Assembly: GCA_028715055.1 (NCBI GenBank)
Contig: JAQTLE010000004.1
Coordinates: forward strand, 96,997-160,996
DNA length: 64,000 nucleotides
Origin: Sulfurovaceae bacterium
GTDB lineage: Bacteria > Campylobacterota > Campylobacteria > Campylobacterales > Sulfurovaceae
Direction: 5' to 3'
The first letter of the stretch is position 1. Each line of letters opens with the position of its first letter. Below are positions 49,269 to 59,186 of the stretch, piece by piece. The position numbers and the translations under genes were made by a program. Under the pieces are notes generated by a model. That model did no database searches, had not been told where the DNA came from, and saw nothing but the letters and a program-made list of their open reading frames with translations.

Positions 49269-50015
49269 TTAATTTTCATCTTCATCATGCAAAGCATATG
49301 AAATATTTTTCGCATCAAGCATTTGGGTAAACATCTCAAATGCATTTTTTGCCTCAGTATCATCATCTGATGCTATTGATAATATGACTCTAGGACCATC
49401 GCTGTAAATTTTTGGCAAAGATGAGCATTCTATATGTTTTGGTAATGATTCCATGGTCTCAATGAGTTCGCTCTCTTTACATAGTGCTGTCAAAGTATAA
49501 CGATATATTTTCCGCGGAGTGATATTGAGTTTGACGAGGATATCTTTGATCATCGGATGACTCATCTCAGGAAACCCAGGCACAAAAAAGAAACGGTCAA
49601 ACATACTAAATGCAGGCATTTTATTAAATGGATTTTCTATGATATGTGCTTCAAGGGGCAAGTCGGCCATTTTGATAGCATGAGGATATGCTTTATCACC
49701 CAATGCGGATTCTATTATGGATTTTGCCTCTTTATGTTGATATAATTTCCCATCACTCAATGCCTCAGATGCTGCTTGCCTGGTATAATCATCGGGAGTT
49801 GAACCGATGCCGCCAAAGCTAAAAACTATGCTATTTGGCAACGAATTAAGCCAATTGAGTGTTGATATGATGAGATTTGGCTCGTCTGCTATAATGACAG
49901 AGCCTTTAAGTGTATAGCCATATTTGGCAAGTTCCGTTGAGAGAAATTCAAAATGCTTATCGGTACGACGGCGATTTAAGATCTCCGTCCCTATGATAAG
50001 CGCATAGAAATTCAA
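49269..50015 (-). CDS. CinA-like molybdopterin-binding domain protein
   Basis: 248-residue member of the COG1058/CinA N-terminal family (MoCF-biosynthesis fold): YALIIGTEILNRRRTDKHFEFLS, FSFGGIGSTPDDYTRQAASEAL and FFFVPGFPEM. The C-terminal nicotinamide-nucleotide amidase domain of full CinA is missing. The start is a TTG at 50015, three bases after the rpoD stop, so it is cotranscribed with rpoD; a better start is not visible. Function unknown; relatives have ADP-ribose pyrophosphatase activity. Confidence 0.83.
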   Translation of the reverse strand: MNFYALIIGTEILNRRRTDKHFEFLSTELAKYGYTLKGSVIIADEPNLIISTLNWLNSLPNSIVFSFGGIGSTPDDYTRQAASEALSDGKLYQHKEAKSIIESALGDKAYPHAIKMADLPLEAHIIENPFNKMPAFSMFDRFFFVPGFPEMSHPMIKDILVKLNITPRKIYRYTLTALCKESELIETMESLPKHIECSSLPKIYSDGPRVILSIASDDDTEAKNAFEMFTQMLDAKNISYALHDEDEN

Positions 50016-50018
50016 TCT

Positions 50019-51911
50019 TTACTCTTCGATATAGTTTTTGAGTTTTCTGCCGACTTTCGGGTGTTTTAGTTTTTTGATAGCCGATGATTCTATTTGTCTG
50101 ACTCTTTCTCTGGTAACATTTAGTTCTTTGCCTATCTCTTCGAGCGTTCTGTCACTTTCATCATCTAAAAGCCCAAATCTCATTCTAATAACTGCTCTTT
50201 CACGTTCATTTAGCTGTTCAAGCACTTCATCAATTTGGTTATTAAGGTCATCTCGAAGCACTTCTTCTGTCGGGCTTAGTGTGTTTTTATCCTCGATGAA
50301 ATCACCAAATCTTCCATCATCTTCATCTCCTACAGGAGATTCTAAGCTGACCGGTTCTTTTGTGATCTTAATGACATTTCTTACTTTGTCGACAGATAAT
50401 CCTATCTCTTTTGCTATTGTTTCCATATCAGGTTCAGCACCGTTTTCTTGGATATATTTGCGTGTCACTTTATTGATGCGGTTTATAGTCTCGATCATGT
50501 GAATAGGTATTCTGATGGTTCTTGCCTGATCGGCAATAGCTCTACTGATCGCTTGACGTATCCACCATGTCGCATATGTTGAAAATTTATATCCTTTTTC
50601 ATATTCAAATTTATCAACGGCTTTCATAAGGCCAATATTGCCTTCTTGAATAAGATCCAAAAACGGCAATCCGCGATTGGTGTATCTTTTTGCTATGGAT
50701 ACAACCAGTCTGAGGTTTGATTTTGCCATTCTGGTTTTTGCTTTTTCGCTTTTGGCTTTTCCTAGTCTGATCTGATTTAAAATTTCAGCCAATTTTTCCG
50801 GGCTAAGATCAAAACCGCCCTTACTGGCTTCTCTAGTTTCAAAAAGTTTTTTGATCTCCACATATGTGCTCACCATTGTAGCTTCAGGTACGGCAAGTGC
50901 GATCTCTTCTTTGTCCATATTTATAATGTTTTTTAGAATTTTTTGGTGATTTTTGAGAAGTATCTCATTGAATAATGGAAGTTTATATTCCAATCTTTTC
51001 AATTCTTTATCAAAACTATCATCACTTTTTAGTGCAGTCTCCATTGCTTTTACTAATTCATTTATAAGTTTACTTGTTGGCCCAAGTTGCAATAAAGCAT
51101 CTTTGAGCTGTTCTTTTTTGAAAGCAACTTTAAGTCTTTCAAAAAATAGCAATTCGGATTCTTCTTCGCCTTTTTCTTCGATCATTTTTATGAGTTCATT
51201 GCGTGATTTCATCCACTCTTTTTTTGCTTTTTCAAGTGTTTTGAAGCTTTCAAGTACTTGTTGCACTCTTTTGTCATCTTTTACAGGCTTTGGCTTAGAC
51301 TCTTCGGCTCCATTACTTTCGCCATCTTCGTTATTTGTTTCATCAGCTTCTTCGATTTCAGTTTCTTCTTCTGTATCCGCATCTTCAAAACTTTTAAATA
51401 ACTCTTTAACGCGTCTTTCACGATTGAGCAAAGGTTCTCTATATTTTATTATATACCCAACTAGATATGGCACAGAGCAAATCGCATCAATGATGATATC
51501 TTCACCTTCTTCTATTTGAACGCTAAGGTCAACTTCTTCTTCTTTTGTCAGAAGAGGTATTTTGCCCATTTCTCTTAGATACATCCTTACTGGACTATCA
51601 CTTCTACTCCATTCTAAAAGTTCTTTTTCTTTTGCAAAATCAAATTCTTCTTCTAAATTGCCATCATGGTTTTTTTTGCGTAATAGCTCTTTATTCACGT
51701 CTTGTTGTTTTATTGTAGCGTTTTTTGCATACTCAGAAGCACTTATAACATTTATTTGTTTATCTTGAGTGATTTTATATATTTTTTTTGCTTGAGCGCC
51801 TGTGATAGGTTTTGCAAATTCTTTGGCTATGTTTTCATATGTTATAACATCGCTCTTTTTTTTGGCACTTAATATTTCTTCTATTCTGGTTATGCTATCT
51901 TTTTCTGCCAT
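50019..51911 (-). CDS. rpoD: Primary sigma factor RpoD
   Basis: Housekeeping sigma70, 630 residues. Region 1.1-like N terminus, region 1.2 ([21 protein letters not shown]), a long acidic non-conserved insert (~170-300, with runs of Glu), region 2 ([55 protein letters not shown]), region 3 and region 4 with the [27 protein letters not shown] before the ATG on the minus strand. The acidic insert contributes the low-complexity antisense frames here. Confidence 0.98.
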   Translation of the reverse strand: MAEKDSITRIEEILSAKKKSDVITYENIAKEFAKPITGAQAKKIYKITQDKQINVISASEYAKNATIKQQDVNKELLRKKNHDGNLEEEFDFAKEKELLEWSRSDSPVRMYLREMGKIPLLTKEEEVDLSVQIEEGEDIIIDAICSVPYLVGYIIKYREPLLNRERRVKELFKSFEDADTEEETEIEEADETNNEDGESNGAEESKPKPVKDDKRVQQVLESFKTLEKAKKEWMKSRNELIKMIEEKGEEESELLFFERLKVAFKKEQLKDALLQLGPTSKLINELVKAMETALKSDDSFDKELKRLEYKLPLFNEILLKNHQKILKNIINMDKEEIALAVPEATMVSTYVEIKKLFETREASKGGFDLSPEKLAEILNQIRLGKAKSEKAKTRMAKSNLRLVVSIAKRYTNRGLPFLDLIQEGNIGLMKAVDKFEYEKGYKFSTYATWWIRQAISRAIADQARTIRIPIHMIETINRINKVTRKYIQENGAEPDMETIAKEIGLSVDKVRNVIKITKEPVSLESPVGDEDDGRFGDFIEDKNTLSPTEEVLRDDLNNQIDEVLEQLNERERAVIRMRFGLLDDESDRTLEEIGKELNVTRERVRQIESSAIKKLKHPKVGRKLKNYIEE

Positions 51912-52018
51912 TATTATGAATCCTTGATTTGGTATTTTGGAAGCTCTTATTGCTATTTGATTTTATAATAAGAGATATAACTTTTTCTGTTTTTAAATTG
52001 ATTTTATAATTGAGCCAT

Positions 52019-52024
52019 ATTATA
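52019..52024 (-). promoter_or_regulatory. -10 box of rpoD
   Basis: On the minus strand TATAAT preceded by CGG, about 108 bp before the rpoD ATG. The 234-bp gap 51912-52145 carries this divergent promoter and that of leuD and no other feature I can identify. Confidence 0.45.
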
Positions 52025-52110
52025 CCGAAATTTTTTTAATAGCATCAGCTTTTACAGGTTTTTTATTATTCTAATGGCTCCATTGTTTGGCACTTTATGT
52101 AAATTTTAGA

Positions 52111-52116
52111 TATAAT
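52111..52116 (+). promoter_or_regulatory. -10 box of leuD-leuB
   Basis: TATAAT 29 bp before the leuD GTG. No -35 element and no leucine attenuator-like leader (no run of Leu codons) was seen. Confidence 0.5.
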
Positions 52117-52145
52117 CGCCCAAATTTAAGACAAAAGGATAGCTT

Positions 52146-52631
52146 GTGCAAGGTAAAGTTTGGAAGTTTGGAGAAAATATTGATACTGATTTGATAATCG
52201 CAGCAAGGTATCTAAATACAAGTGATCCAAAAGAGCTAGCCAAGCATGTGATGGAGGATGCCGATCCGAAGTTTGTTTCGAAAATGAGTGTCGGAGACAT
52301 CATAGTTGCAGGCGAAAATTTTGGATGCGGAAGCAGTCGCGAGCATGCTCCTATCGCACTCAAAGCAGCCGGAATAAGCGCTGTTATTGCTCCTACATTT
52401 GCTAGGATTTTTTATAGAAATGCATTTAATATGGGATTGCCGATATTCGAATTAGCTGAAGCAAATGAGATAAATGAAGACGATACTATAAGAATAGATA
52501 TGGATAAAGGCGAAGTTATAAATATAACGCAAGCCAAAACGTACAAGTTTATCCCGATCCCTGAATTCATGCAGTCTTTGGTTGATGCCGGAGGACTTAT
52601 AGAATTTGCAAAAAAAGAGTTAGGAAAATAA
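52146..52631 (+). CDS. leuD: 3-isopropylmalate dehydratase small subunit
   Basis: Small subunit of isopropylmalate isomerase in leucine synthesis. 161 residues from GTG 52146 with AAAGGA upstream: [42 protein letters not shown], and [16 protein letters not shown]. Single-domain archaeal/short LeuD type. leuC is not in the window. One base separates it from leuB. Confidence 0.96.
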   Translation: MQGKVWKFGENIDTDLIIAARYLNTSDPKELAKHVMEDADPKFVSKMSVGDIIVAGENFGCGSSREHAPIALKAAGISAVIAPTFARIFYRNAFNMGLPIFELAEANEINEDDTIRIDMDKGEVINITQAKTYKFIPIPEFMQSLVDAGGLIEFAKKELGK

Positions 52632-52632
52632 T

Positions 52633-53703
52633 ATGGCGAAAAAATATAAAATAGGTGTAATACGAGGTGACGGTATCGGGCCGGAGATAATAGATGAGGC
52701 TATTAAAGTCTTAGAAGCTGTTGCGCCAAGTTGTGATTTGGAATTTGAATATCGAGAAATGTTATTGGGCGGTGCTGCCATAGATGCAACAGGCGTACCA
52801 TTTCCTGATGATACAAAAAACGGCGTAAAAGAGTGTGACGCAGTACTTTTTGGAGCGATAGGCGGTCCAAAATGGGATAATTTGGAACGACATCTTAGAC
52901 CGGAGAGTGGGTTATTGGCATTAAGAGCCGAGATGGGAACATTTGCCAATTTACGTCCTGCTATAGTTTATGACGAGCTTGTAAATGCTTCTACGCTCAA
53001 ACCCGAAGTCGTGCAAGGCGTTGACATAATGGTAGTAAGAGAGTTAACCGGTGGAATTTATTTTGGCAAACCAAGAGAATATCTAAAAGACTATGCTTAT
53101 AACACTATGATCTATACAAGACCTGAAGTAGAACGCATAGCCAAAGTAGCTTTTGAAATAGCCATGAAGCGAGATAAGCGTATATGTTCTGTCGATAAAG
53201 CAAATGTTTTAGAAGTAAGTCAATTTTGGAGAGATATAGTTGAAGAAGTCGCACTAAATTATCCCGAAGTCGAGCTATCGCATATGTATGTAGATAATGC
53301 CGCAATGCAGCTTATTCGTAATCCAAAACAGTTTGATGTGATCCTTACTGGTAATATTTTTGGAGACATATTGTCTGACGCTGCTAGTATGCTAAGCGGA
53401 TCTATTGGGCTTCTTCCAAGTGCAAGTACGGGTGAAGGCGTAGGACTTTATGAGCCTATACATGGCTCTGCCCCTGATATTGCCGGACTTGGCATTGCCA
53501 ATCCTCTTGCTACAATATCAAGTGCTGCTATGATGCTTAAATATGCTTTCGGCGAACTTGAAGCTGCTGATAAAATAGATAATGCTATCAAGAAAGTTCT
53601 CAAAGAGGGTTATCGTACCGGCGATATAGGTGCATATGATGCAAAAGTCCTATGCAATTGCAAAGAGATGGGTGACATAGTTGCTAAATATGCTTTAGCA
53701 TAA
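52633..53703 (+). CDS. leuB: 3-isopropylmalate dehydrogenase
   Basis: NAD-dependent oxidative decarboxylase of leucine synthesis, 356 residues. [54 protein letters not shown], the metal-binding [11 protein letters not shown] and [14 protein letters not shown], and [15 protein letters not shown]. Cotranscribed with leuD, and possibly with purU 18 bp downstream. Confidence 0.97.
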   Translation: MAKKYKIGVIRGDGIGPEIIDEAIKVLEAVAPSCDLEFEYREMLLGGAAIDATGVPFPDDTKNGVKECDAVLFGAIGGPKWDNLERHLRPESGLLALRAEMGTFANLRPAIVYDELVNASTLKPEVVQGVDIMVVRELTGGIYFGKPREYLKDYAYNTMIYTRPEVERIAKVAFEIAMKRDKRICSVDKANVLEVSQFWRDIVEEVALNYPEVELSHMYVDNAAMQLIRNPKQFDVILTGNIFGDILSDAASMLSGSIGLLPSASTGEGVGLYEPIHGSAPDIAGLGIANPLATISSAAMMLKYAFGELEAADKIDNAIKKVLKEGYRTGDIGAYDAKVLCNCKEMGDIVAKYALA

Positions 53704-53721
53704 TTATAAGGATAATGATCG

Positions 53722-54564
53722 ATGGAAGATACAGCAAAAGCTAGAGTACTTATAGATTGCGAAGATGCTAAAGGGTTGGTATATAAAATTTCAAAAGTTT
53801 TTTTTGATCGTAATTTGAACATAGAAAGCAATAGAGAATTTGTTGAACCCGAAAATGGACGCTTTTTTATGAGAACGGTAGTCTCTGGAGAATTTGAGGC
53901 CAAAAACTTAGAAGAAGAACTAAAAGCCATATTACCAGAAAATGCAAATACTAGAGTTATTCTTCCTAGGCGTAAAAAAATAGTTATATTGGTTACTAAA
54001 GAATCTCATGCATTAGGCGATATTCTTATTCGTCATGCTGATGGAGAACTTGATGCTGACATCGAAGCTGTCATTGCAAACCATGATACATTAAAACATT
54101 TGGTGCGCCGATTTGATATACCGTTTTTTCATATCAGTGCTGATGGAATGAATAGAGATGAGCATGAAAAACTTGTCATTGATGTGCTTAAAAGCATAGA
54201 TTTTGATTATATGGTGTTAGCAAAATACATGAGGATACTTACTCCTAATTTCGTGTCAAATTTTGCCGGCAAAATTATAAATATTCATCACTCATTTTTG
54301 CCTGCTTTCATAGGAGCGAATCCATATAAGCAAGCCTATGATAGAGGTGTAAAGATTATAGGTGCAACTGCACACTTTGTAACTAACGACCTTGATGAAG
54401 GGCCTATTATAGCCCAAGATGTAATTCCTGTTAATCACAGATTTGATTGGCGCGATATGCAGCGTGCCGGCAAAGACGTAGAAAAGATCGTGCTTTCTCG
54501 TGCATTATCGCTTGTGATTAATGACCGCGTATTTGTAAACGGTAACAAGACGATAGTTTTTTAA
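53722..54564 (+). CDS. purU: Formyltetrahydrofolate deformylase
   Basis: Releases formate from 10-formyl-THF. 280 residues: N-terminal ACT domain (ARVLIDCEDAKGLVYKISKV) and formyltransferase-fold domain with ILVTKESHALGDIL, NHDTLKHLVRRFDIPFFHI, AKYMRILTP, catalytic INIHHSFLPAFIGANPY and TNDLDEGPIIAQ. Overlaps trmL by one base. The ACT domain separates it from PurN. Confidence 0.94.
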   Translation: MEDTAKARVLIDCEDAKGLVYKISKVFFDRNLNIESNREFVEPENGRFFMRTVVSGEFEAKNLEEELKAILPENANTRVILPRRKKIVILVTKESHALGDILIRHADGELDADIEAVIANHDTLKHLVRRFDIPFFHISADGMNRDEHEKLVIDVLKSIDFDYMVLAKYMRILTPNFVSNFAGKIINIHHSFLPAFIGANPYKQAYDRGVKIIGATAHFVTNDLDEGPIIAQDVIPVNHRFDWRDMQRAGKDVEKIVLSRALSLVINDRVFVNGNKTIVF

Positions 54565-55037
54565 TGTTCAATATAGTCTTAATTCATCCTCAAATTCCGC
54601 CAAATACAGGCACAATAGGCAGATTATGCGTTAATATGGGAGCAACACTGCATCTAGTTAAACCGCTTGGATTTTCAATTGACGACAAAGAGGTCAAACG
54701 TGCGGGACTTGATTACTGGCACAAGCTTGACTTAAAGGTCTGGGAGAGTTTAGAAGAGTTTTTGATGGCACATCCTATAGATGAACATTTTCATCTGGCA
54801 ACTACAAAGACAGATAAGTTGTATTTTGAATCAACATATAAAAATGGCGATTTTTTATTATTCGGTTCCGAGGTTAGCGGTATACCGTCTGATATATTAG
54901 AAGCAAATAAAGATCAATGTATAACCATACCAATGACAAAAGACGGAAGAAGCCTTAATTTGGCTCTTAGTGTAGGCATCATATCTTATGAGGCTCTTAG
55001 ACAAAATTATAATATTTTCAAGGAGATTAACAAATGA
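54564..55037 (+). CDS. trmL: tRNA (cytidine/uridine-2'-O)-methyltransferase
   Basis: SPOUT-fold enzyme that methylates wobble position 34. 157 residues: FNIVLIHPQIPPNTGTIGRLC, LHLVKPLGFSIDDKEVKRAGLDYW, LLFGSEVSGIP and the knot region ITIPMTKDGRSLNLALSVG. Ends in an ATGA overlap with a small membrane-protein gene. Confidence 0.94.
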   Translation: MFNIVLIHPQIPPNTGTIGRLCVNMGATLHLVKPLGFSIDDKEVKRAGLDYWHKLDLKVWESLEEFLMAHPIDEHFHLATTKTDKLYFESTYKNGDFLLFGSEVSGIPSDILEANKDQCITIPMTKDGRSLNLALSVGIISYEALRQNYNIFKEINK

Positions 55038-55180
55038 GCATAGGCGAGATATTTTATATAATAGCATTAGTGTTATTTGTCGGCATTACTTTTGTTATTA
55101 TTCGTAACTTTTACAGCAATAAATTTAATCCGAATGGAAATGGCTTAGAAGATCTCGATAACGATAACTCGTCTAATTAA
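55034..55180 (+). CDS. 48-residue single-span membrane protein
   Basis: Short gene starting at ATG 55034, overlapping the trmL stop (ATGA) and preceded by AAGGAG, 8 bp upstream. The product has one hydrophobic helix (about residues 6-23, IFYIIALVLFVGITFVII), an Arg/Asn boundary and a polar acidic tail (NGLEDLDNDNSSN). The ribosome site and coupling argue that it is real. No family recognised; small CcoQ/CydX-like or regulatory membrane peptides are only analogies. Confidence 0.7.
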   Translation: MSIGEIFYIIALVLFVGITFVIIRNFYSNKFNPNGNGLEDLDNDNSSN

Positions 55181-55203
55181 CCCTCTATTTACTAAACATT
55201 TGT

Positions 55204-55209
55204 TACAAT
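55204..55209 (+). promoter_or_regulatory. Extended -10 promoter of glyS
   Basis: TGT next to TACAAT, 30 bp before the glyS ATG. Confidence 0.45.
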
Positions 55210-55239
55210 AATCCCAATCTTTCCTTAGGAATCTAGTTA

Positions 55240-57267
55240 ATGACGCAATCTTTATTTATAGAAATCGGAGTTGAAGAGCTCCCGGCTATTCCATTATTGA
55301 AAATCCTTGATAATATTAGAACTTCTTGGCAAAATATACTTAAAAAAAATTCTTTAGAATGTGAATTTGAGTTTTATTACACACCTAGACGTTTAGTACT
55401 GATGCACAAATCCATGCCAATAACTCAATCAAGTAGTATAATAGAGCTTGTGGGTCCACCATTGAACGTAGCTATGCAAGATGGTAAGCCAACACAAGCC
55501 GGTATCGGTTTTGCTGCCAAATGCGGTGTTTCTTTTGATAGTCTTACAACACGTGAAGAAAAAGGCAGAGAAGTACTTTTTTATTCTAATACAGTAAATG
55601 GTAAAGAAACAGTTAGTTTGCTTGAAGGCATGCTGCTAGAGTGGATAAATTCTATGGCATTTGGTAAAATGATGAGATGGGCAAGTAGAAGCGATGAGTT
55701 TATACGTCCTATTCGCTGGCTTCAAGTAAGATTTGGCAACAATGTGGTTCCGGTAGAACTTTTTGGCGTCAAAAGTGGTGCTGCAACTTTTGTGCATCGC
55801 ATGGTAAATACCAACAGCATAAAAGTGCCCGATACGACTTTATATGAAGATATATTAAAAAATGGTGCAGTTATACTAAAACCTGATAACAGAAAAGCTT
55901 TGATCTTAGCAGATTTTGATGATATAGAGCAAACCCAAAGTGTAGAAATAGAAAGAGACGAAGATCTGCTTGCCGAAGTAGTAGCTATCACAGAAAATCC
56001 AAAAGCGCTTTTAGGTACGTTTGATGCAGGTTTCTTGCGTCTGCCCCCTGAAGTTATAATTACTTCCATGAAAGAGCATCAAAGGTATTTTCCTGTTTTC
56101 AAAAATGGCAAATTGTCAAACAACTTCGTAGTAGTCAGCAATGCTGTTACGGATGATTATTCTAAAGTAATAGAGGGCAATCAAAGAGTATTGAAGCCAA
56201 GACTCACAGATGCTCTTTTCTTTTATGATAATGATTTAAAAAGAGGGCTTAGCATAGAAGGTCTTGAAAAAGTACAATTTATGGATGGACTTGGATCACT
56301 TAAAGATAAGATAGACAGAGAAGAAAAAATAGCCCTGTATCTTGTAGAAAAATATAGCGATAAATTTGATAGAAAATTAGATATTTTAAAACCGCTTATG
56401 AGCGAAGCCATGCGTTTGGCAAAAGCAGATCTAACCAGTGAAATGGTATATGAGTTTACAGAGCTCCAAGGGCTTATGGGATATTATTATGCTACAGCAC
56501 TTGGAAAAGAAACCGAGATTTGTGAAGCCATAAAAGAGCAATATATGCCAGTAGGCGAGGGCGCAGAACTTCCGGGTGCTCTTTTTAGCGCTATAGTTGC
56601 TATGGCTATAAAGCTTGATACAATATTGGGACTTTTTAGTGTAGGTAAAATTCCTACCGGTTCTAAAGATCCATTTGCTCTACGCCGTGCGGTAAATGGA
56701 ATCGTTCGTATCTTGGTAAAATACGATTTGCCTTTTGATATAAAAAGTACAATTTCTGATTTGTCATTAAACTATCAGTCATTTGATTTGGAAAATTTAT
56801 CATCTTTTATCATAGAGAGAATATATAAATCCATAGATGCAAATCCGTCCATCATAACTTCTGTTCTAGCTTCGGGCGAGAGAGATGTTTGTGAAATATT
56901 CAAAAAAGCTTTGGCTTTGAACTCTATAGTTTCTAGAGATGATTTCAAGAACATTTCTAGTACTTTCAAAAGGGTTGCAAATATCTCTTGCGATAGCGGT
57001 AAAACGGAAGTCAATACTGCTCTATTTTCACAAAATGAAGAAAAAGAATTATATAATGAGTTTACAGCTGTATCAAATGCTTCATATGATAGCTATGAAA
57101 AGAAGTTAGGCGCACTATTTGGGCTCAAAAATAGTCTTGATACTTATTTTGATAATGTAATGGTAAATAGCGACGATGAAGTACTTAAATTGAATCGTCA
57201 AGCTACAATAGGAGCTATTTATAATAGTTTTAAAAGTATTGCAGATATAAAAGAAATCACAATATAA
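55240..57267 (+). CDS. glyS: Glycyl-tRNA synthetase beta subunit
   Basis: tRNA-binding subunit of the alpha2beta2 glycyl-tRNA synthetase, 675 residues. FIEIGVEELPAIPLLKIL, YTPRRLVLM, GPPLNVAMQDGKPTQAGIGFA, SMKEHQRYFPVF, DALFFYDNDL, ELQGLMGYYYA, TGSKDPFALRRAVNGIVRIL. The alpha subunit gene glyQ is not in the window. One base separates its stop from the next start. Confidence 0.97.
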   Translation: MTQSLFIEIGVEELPAIPLLKILDNIRTSWQNILKKNSLECEFEFYYTPRRLVLMHKSMPITQSSSIIELVGPPLNVAMQDGKPTQAGIGFAAKCGVSFDSLTTREEKGREVLFYSNTVNGKETVSLLEGMLLEWINSMAFGKMMRWASRSDEFIRPIRWLQVRFGNNVVPVELFGVKSGAATFVHRMVNTNSIKVPDTTLYEDILKNGAVILKPDNRKALILADFDDIEQTQSVEIERDEDLLAEVVAITENPKALLGTFDAGFLRLPPEVIITSMKEHQRYFPVFKNGKLSNNFVVVSNAVTDDYSKVIEGNQRVLKPRLTDALFFYDNDLKRGLSIEGLEKVQFMDGLGSLKDKIDREEKIALYLVEKYSDKFDRKLDILKPLMSEAMRLAKADLTSEMVYEFTELQGLMGYYYATALGKETEICEAIKEQYMPVGEGAELPGALFSAIVAMAIKLDTILGLFSVGKIPTGSKDPFALRRAVNGIVRILVKYDLPFDIKSTISDLSLNYQSFDLENLSSFIIERIYKSIDANPSIITSVLASGERDVCEIFKKALALNSIVSRDDFKNISSTFKRVANISCDSGKTEVNTALFSQNEEKELYNEFTAVSNASYDSYEKKLGALFGLKNSLDTYFDNVMVNSDDEVLKLNRQATIGAIYNSFKSIADIKEITI

Positions 57268-57268
57268 A

Positions 57269-58378
57269 ATGCCAATAAGATCCTATGATACCATTATTAT
57301 CGGTGCTGGGATCGCAGGTACAAGTGCAGCATATTTTTTAAATGAATTAGGACAAAAAGTGCTTGTGCTGGACAAAAACGGAATTGCCAGTGGCGGAAGT
57401 GGAGCTGCAGGGGCATTTATATCTCCAAAGATCGGAGTAAACTCTCCGATCAAAGATCTAACAGATGATGCATTTTCATATTCTTACTCGTTTTACTCTA
57501 AAAAATTTCCGGAATATTATCATGCCACAGGTATAATAAGGCTGCCAAAAGATAGTATAGATGCATCCAAAATCCCATACTATTCACAATTTAATAAAGC
57601 CAAAAATAAGTCATTAAGTTCTGAAGAACTATCCAAACTTCATATTCAAACCATTTTTGACGGTACATTGTTCACAGAAGCAGGGACTTGCGATACAGTA
57701 GAGCTTTGCAACATACTTCTAAAAAATATTGATTTTAAACTTTTAGAGGTTAAAAATATAGATTTTATAGATGATAGATGGCATGTTGAAGGTTTTGATG
57801 CAAAAAATCTGGTACTTGCTACCGGATTTGAGAATAATTTAGTTGATATAAAATATATGGGTATAAAAGGTACATGGGGCAATAGGGCGGATTTTTCTAC
57901 TTCTTTGCCGCTAAAATTTTCACTTCATGAGGGTTTATCTATCTCGGCCAATATGAATGGCATTATCAAAATAGGTGCCACTCACGAACTTGAAGTTAAA
58001 GTCCCGAAATCTTGCGATCAATCCAAAGCCATGGAATTAAAAAATCGTGCCTCTAGGTTAATTGATACAAGTGATTTTGAACTTTTGCAAACTCATTGTG
58101 GCATGAGAAGCGGAAGTAGAGATTTTGCTCCGGTTGTAGGCAAAGTTATAGATGTAACTAAAATGCTAAATTATCCAAATATCTTAAATGGCAGAAAATA
58201 TCCGCTTTCTTATATCGACAATCTTTATATTTTAAATGGACTTGGAGCCAGAGGATTTGTATTGGCTCCGTATTTAGCCAATGAATTAGCTTTAAATATC
58301 GTAAATGGTTTAGAAATAGACAGCAGAGTAAATCCGGATAGACTTTTTTGGAATTGGGTGCGAAAGATAAATATATAA
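57269..58378 (+). CDS. FAD-dependent oxidoreductase, MnmC C-terminal-like
   Basis: 369-residue DAO-fold flavoprotein: dinucleotide-binding TIIIGAGIAGTSAAYFLNE, LDKNGIASGGSGAAGAF, LVLATG, and late motifs CGMRSGSRDFAPVVG and LNGLGARGFVLAPYLANELA. The last two resemble the FAD domain of MnmC, which oxidises cmnm5U to nm5U in tRNA, but the methyltransferase domain of bifunctional MnmC is absent. Another amine oxidase role (DadA-like) cannot be excluded. Coupled to glyS. Confidence 0.75.
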   Translation: MPIRSYDTIIIGAGIAGTSAAYFLNELGQKVLVLDKNGIASGGSGAAGAFISPKIGVNSPIKDLTDDAFSYSYSFYSKKFPEYYHATGIIRLPKDSIDASKIPYYSQFNKAKNKSLSSEELSKLHIQTIFDGTLFTEAGTCDTVELCNILLKNIDFKLLEVKNIDFIDDRWHVEGFDAKNLVLATGFENNLVDIKYMGIKGTWGNRADFSTSLPLKFSLHEGLSISANMNGIIKIGATHELEVKVPKSCDQSKAMELKNRASRLIDTSDFELLQTHCGMRSGSRDFAPVVGKVIDVTKMLNYPNILNGRKYPLSYIDNLYILNGLGARGFVLAPYLANELALNIVNGLEIDSRVNPDRLFWNWVRKINI

Positions 58379-58389
58379 TTATTCAGTTT

Positions 58390-59133
58390 TTATGCTTTTT
58401 CCCACTTTGGCTTTTCTTCTATGGCAGGGAAGCCGTCAAGCAATTCTTGCGGTTGGAATTTCGGTTTATAGGCAAATGCTTTGCATCCTTCCACCCAATA
58501 ACCCAAATAAACCCATTTGAGGCCTAGTTGCTTGGCAAGCTCTATTTGATAAAGCAGAGAAAAAGTACCAAGTGACAGTTCATCAAAATCAGGATCGTAA
58601 TAACAGTAAATAGCACTTATGCCGTCTTCTAATATATCAATCAAGTCTACACATACAAGTTTTTCTCCTTGAAAATACAGTACTTCCCTGCCAAAATCTT
58701 CAGCACCGTCTACAAAGTTTTCATAATATTCTTTGTGTGATATCGAACGATATTTCCAGCCGTCTTTATCTTGTTTGTAATAATGATATCGATTATATAG
58801 ATCTAGATGATGTTTGGTTAGGCTTGGTCGCCCAACTATGATTTGTGTTTGTGAATTTCGTTTGATAGCCTTTTTTTGGCTTTTGGTAATAGTAAAGTTT
58901 TCTACATCGATCCTAAGGCTTTTACATTCATTGCAACCATTGCATGTAGGATGAAAATAATATTTTCCAAATCTTCTCCAACCTCTTTTTATTACCGCTG
59001 ATGTAAATATCATATTCGGCTCATTTATGTATTTGTATTTCATTCGCACCATCTTATTGGGCAAATAAGAACATTCATAATCAAGCATAGAAAAATCAGT
59101 TGACGGCGGATATAAACTTTGATTTTTATTCAT
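58390..59133 (-). CDS. bpt: Aspartate/glutamate leucyl- (or arginyl-) tRNA-protein transferase
   Basis: Adds an N-degron residue to proteins beginning with Asp or Glu, marking them for ClpAP. 247 residues: YECSYLPNKMVRMKY, RRGWRRFGKYYFHPTCNGCNECKSLRIDV in short segments (RRFGKYYF, CNGCNECKSLRI), YYKQDKDGW, AIYCYYDPDF and YWVEGCKAFAYK. The Cys cluster (CxxCxxC) is typical of the Bpt/Ate1 family. Leucine specificity is the bacterial norm. Confidence 0.92.
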   Translation of the reverse strand: MNKNQSLYPPSTDFSMLDYECSYLPNKMVRMKYKYINEPNMIFTSAVIKRGWRRFGKYYFHPTCNGCNECKSLRIDVENFTITKSQKKAIKRNSQTQIIVGRPSLTKHHLDLYNRYHYYKQDKDGWKYRSISHKEYYENFVDGAEDFGREVLYFQGEKLVCVDLIDILEDGISAIYCYYDPDFDELSLGTFSLLYQIELAKQLGLKWVYLGYWVEGCKAFAYKPKFQPQELLDGFPAIEEKPKWEKA

Positions 59134-59186
59134 AAACGCGATTATACTTGAAATGTAGTAAAATTACAACAAAAAAAGAGACCGAT

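Noticed and set aside
50038..50502. Plus-strand open frame (154 codons) opposite the 3' half of rpoD
   Set aside because: Same cause: mirror of conserved sigma70 regions 3-4, Ser-rich, no start signals.
50953..51519. Long plus-strand open frame (188 codons) opposite rpoD
   Set aside because: Ser/Leu-rich low-complexity product caused by the acidic and lysine-rich coding strand of rpoD; no ribosome site or family signature.
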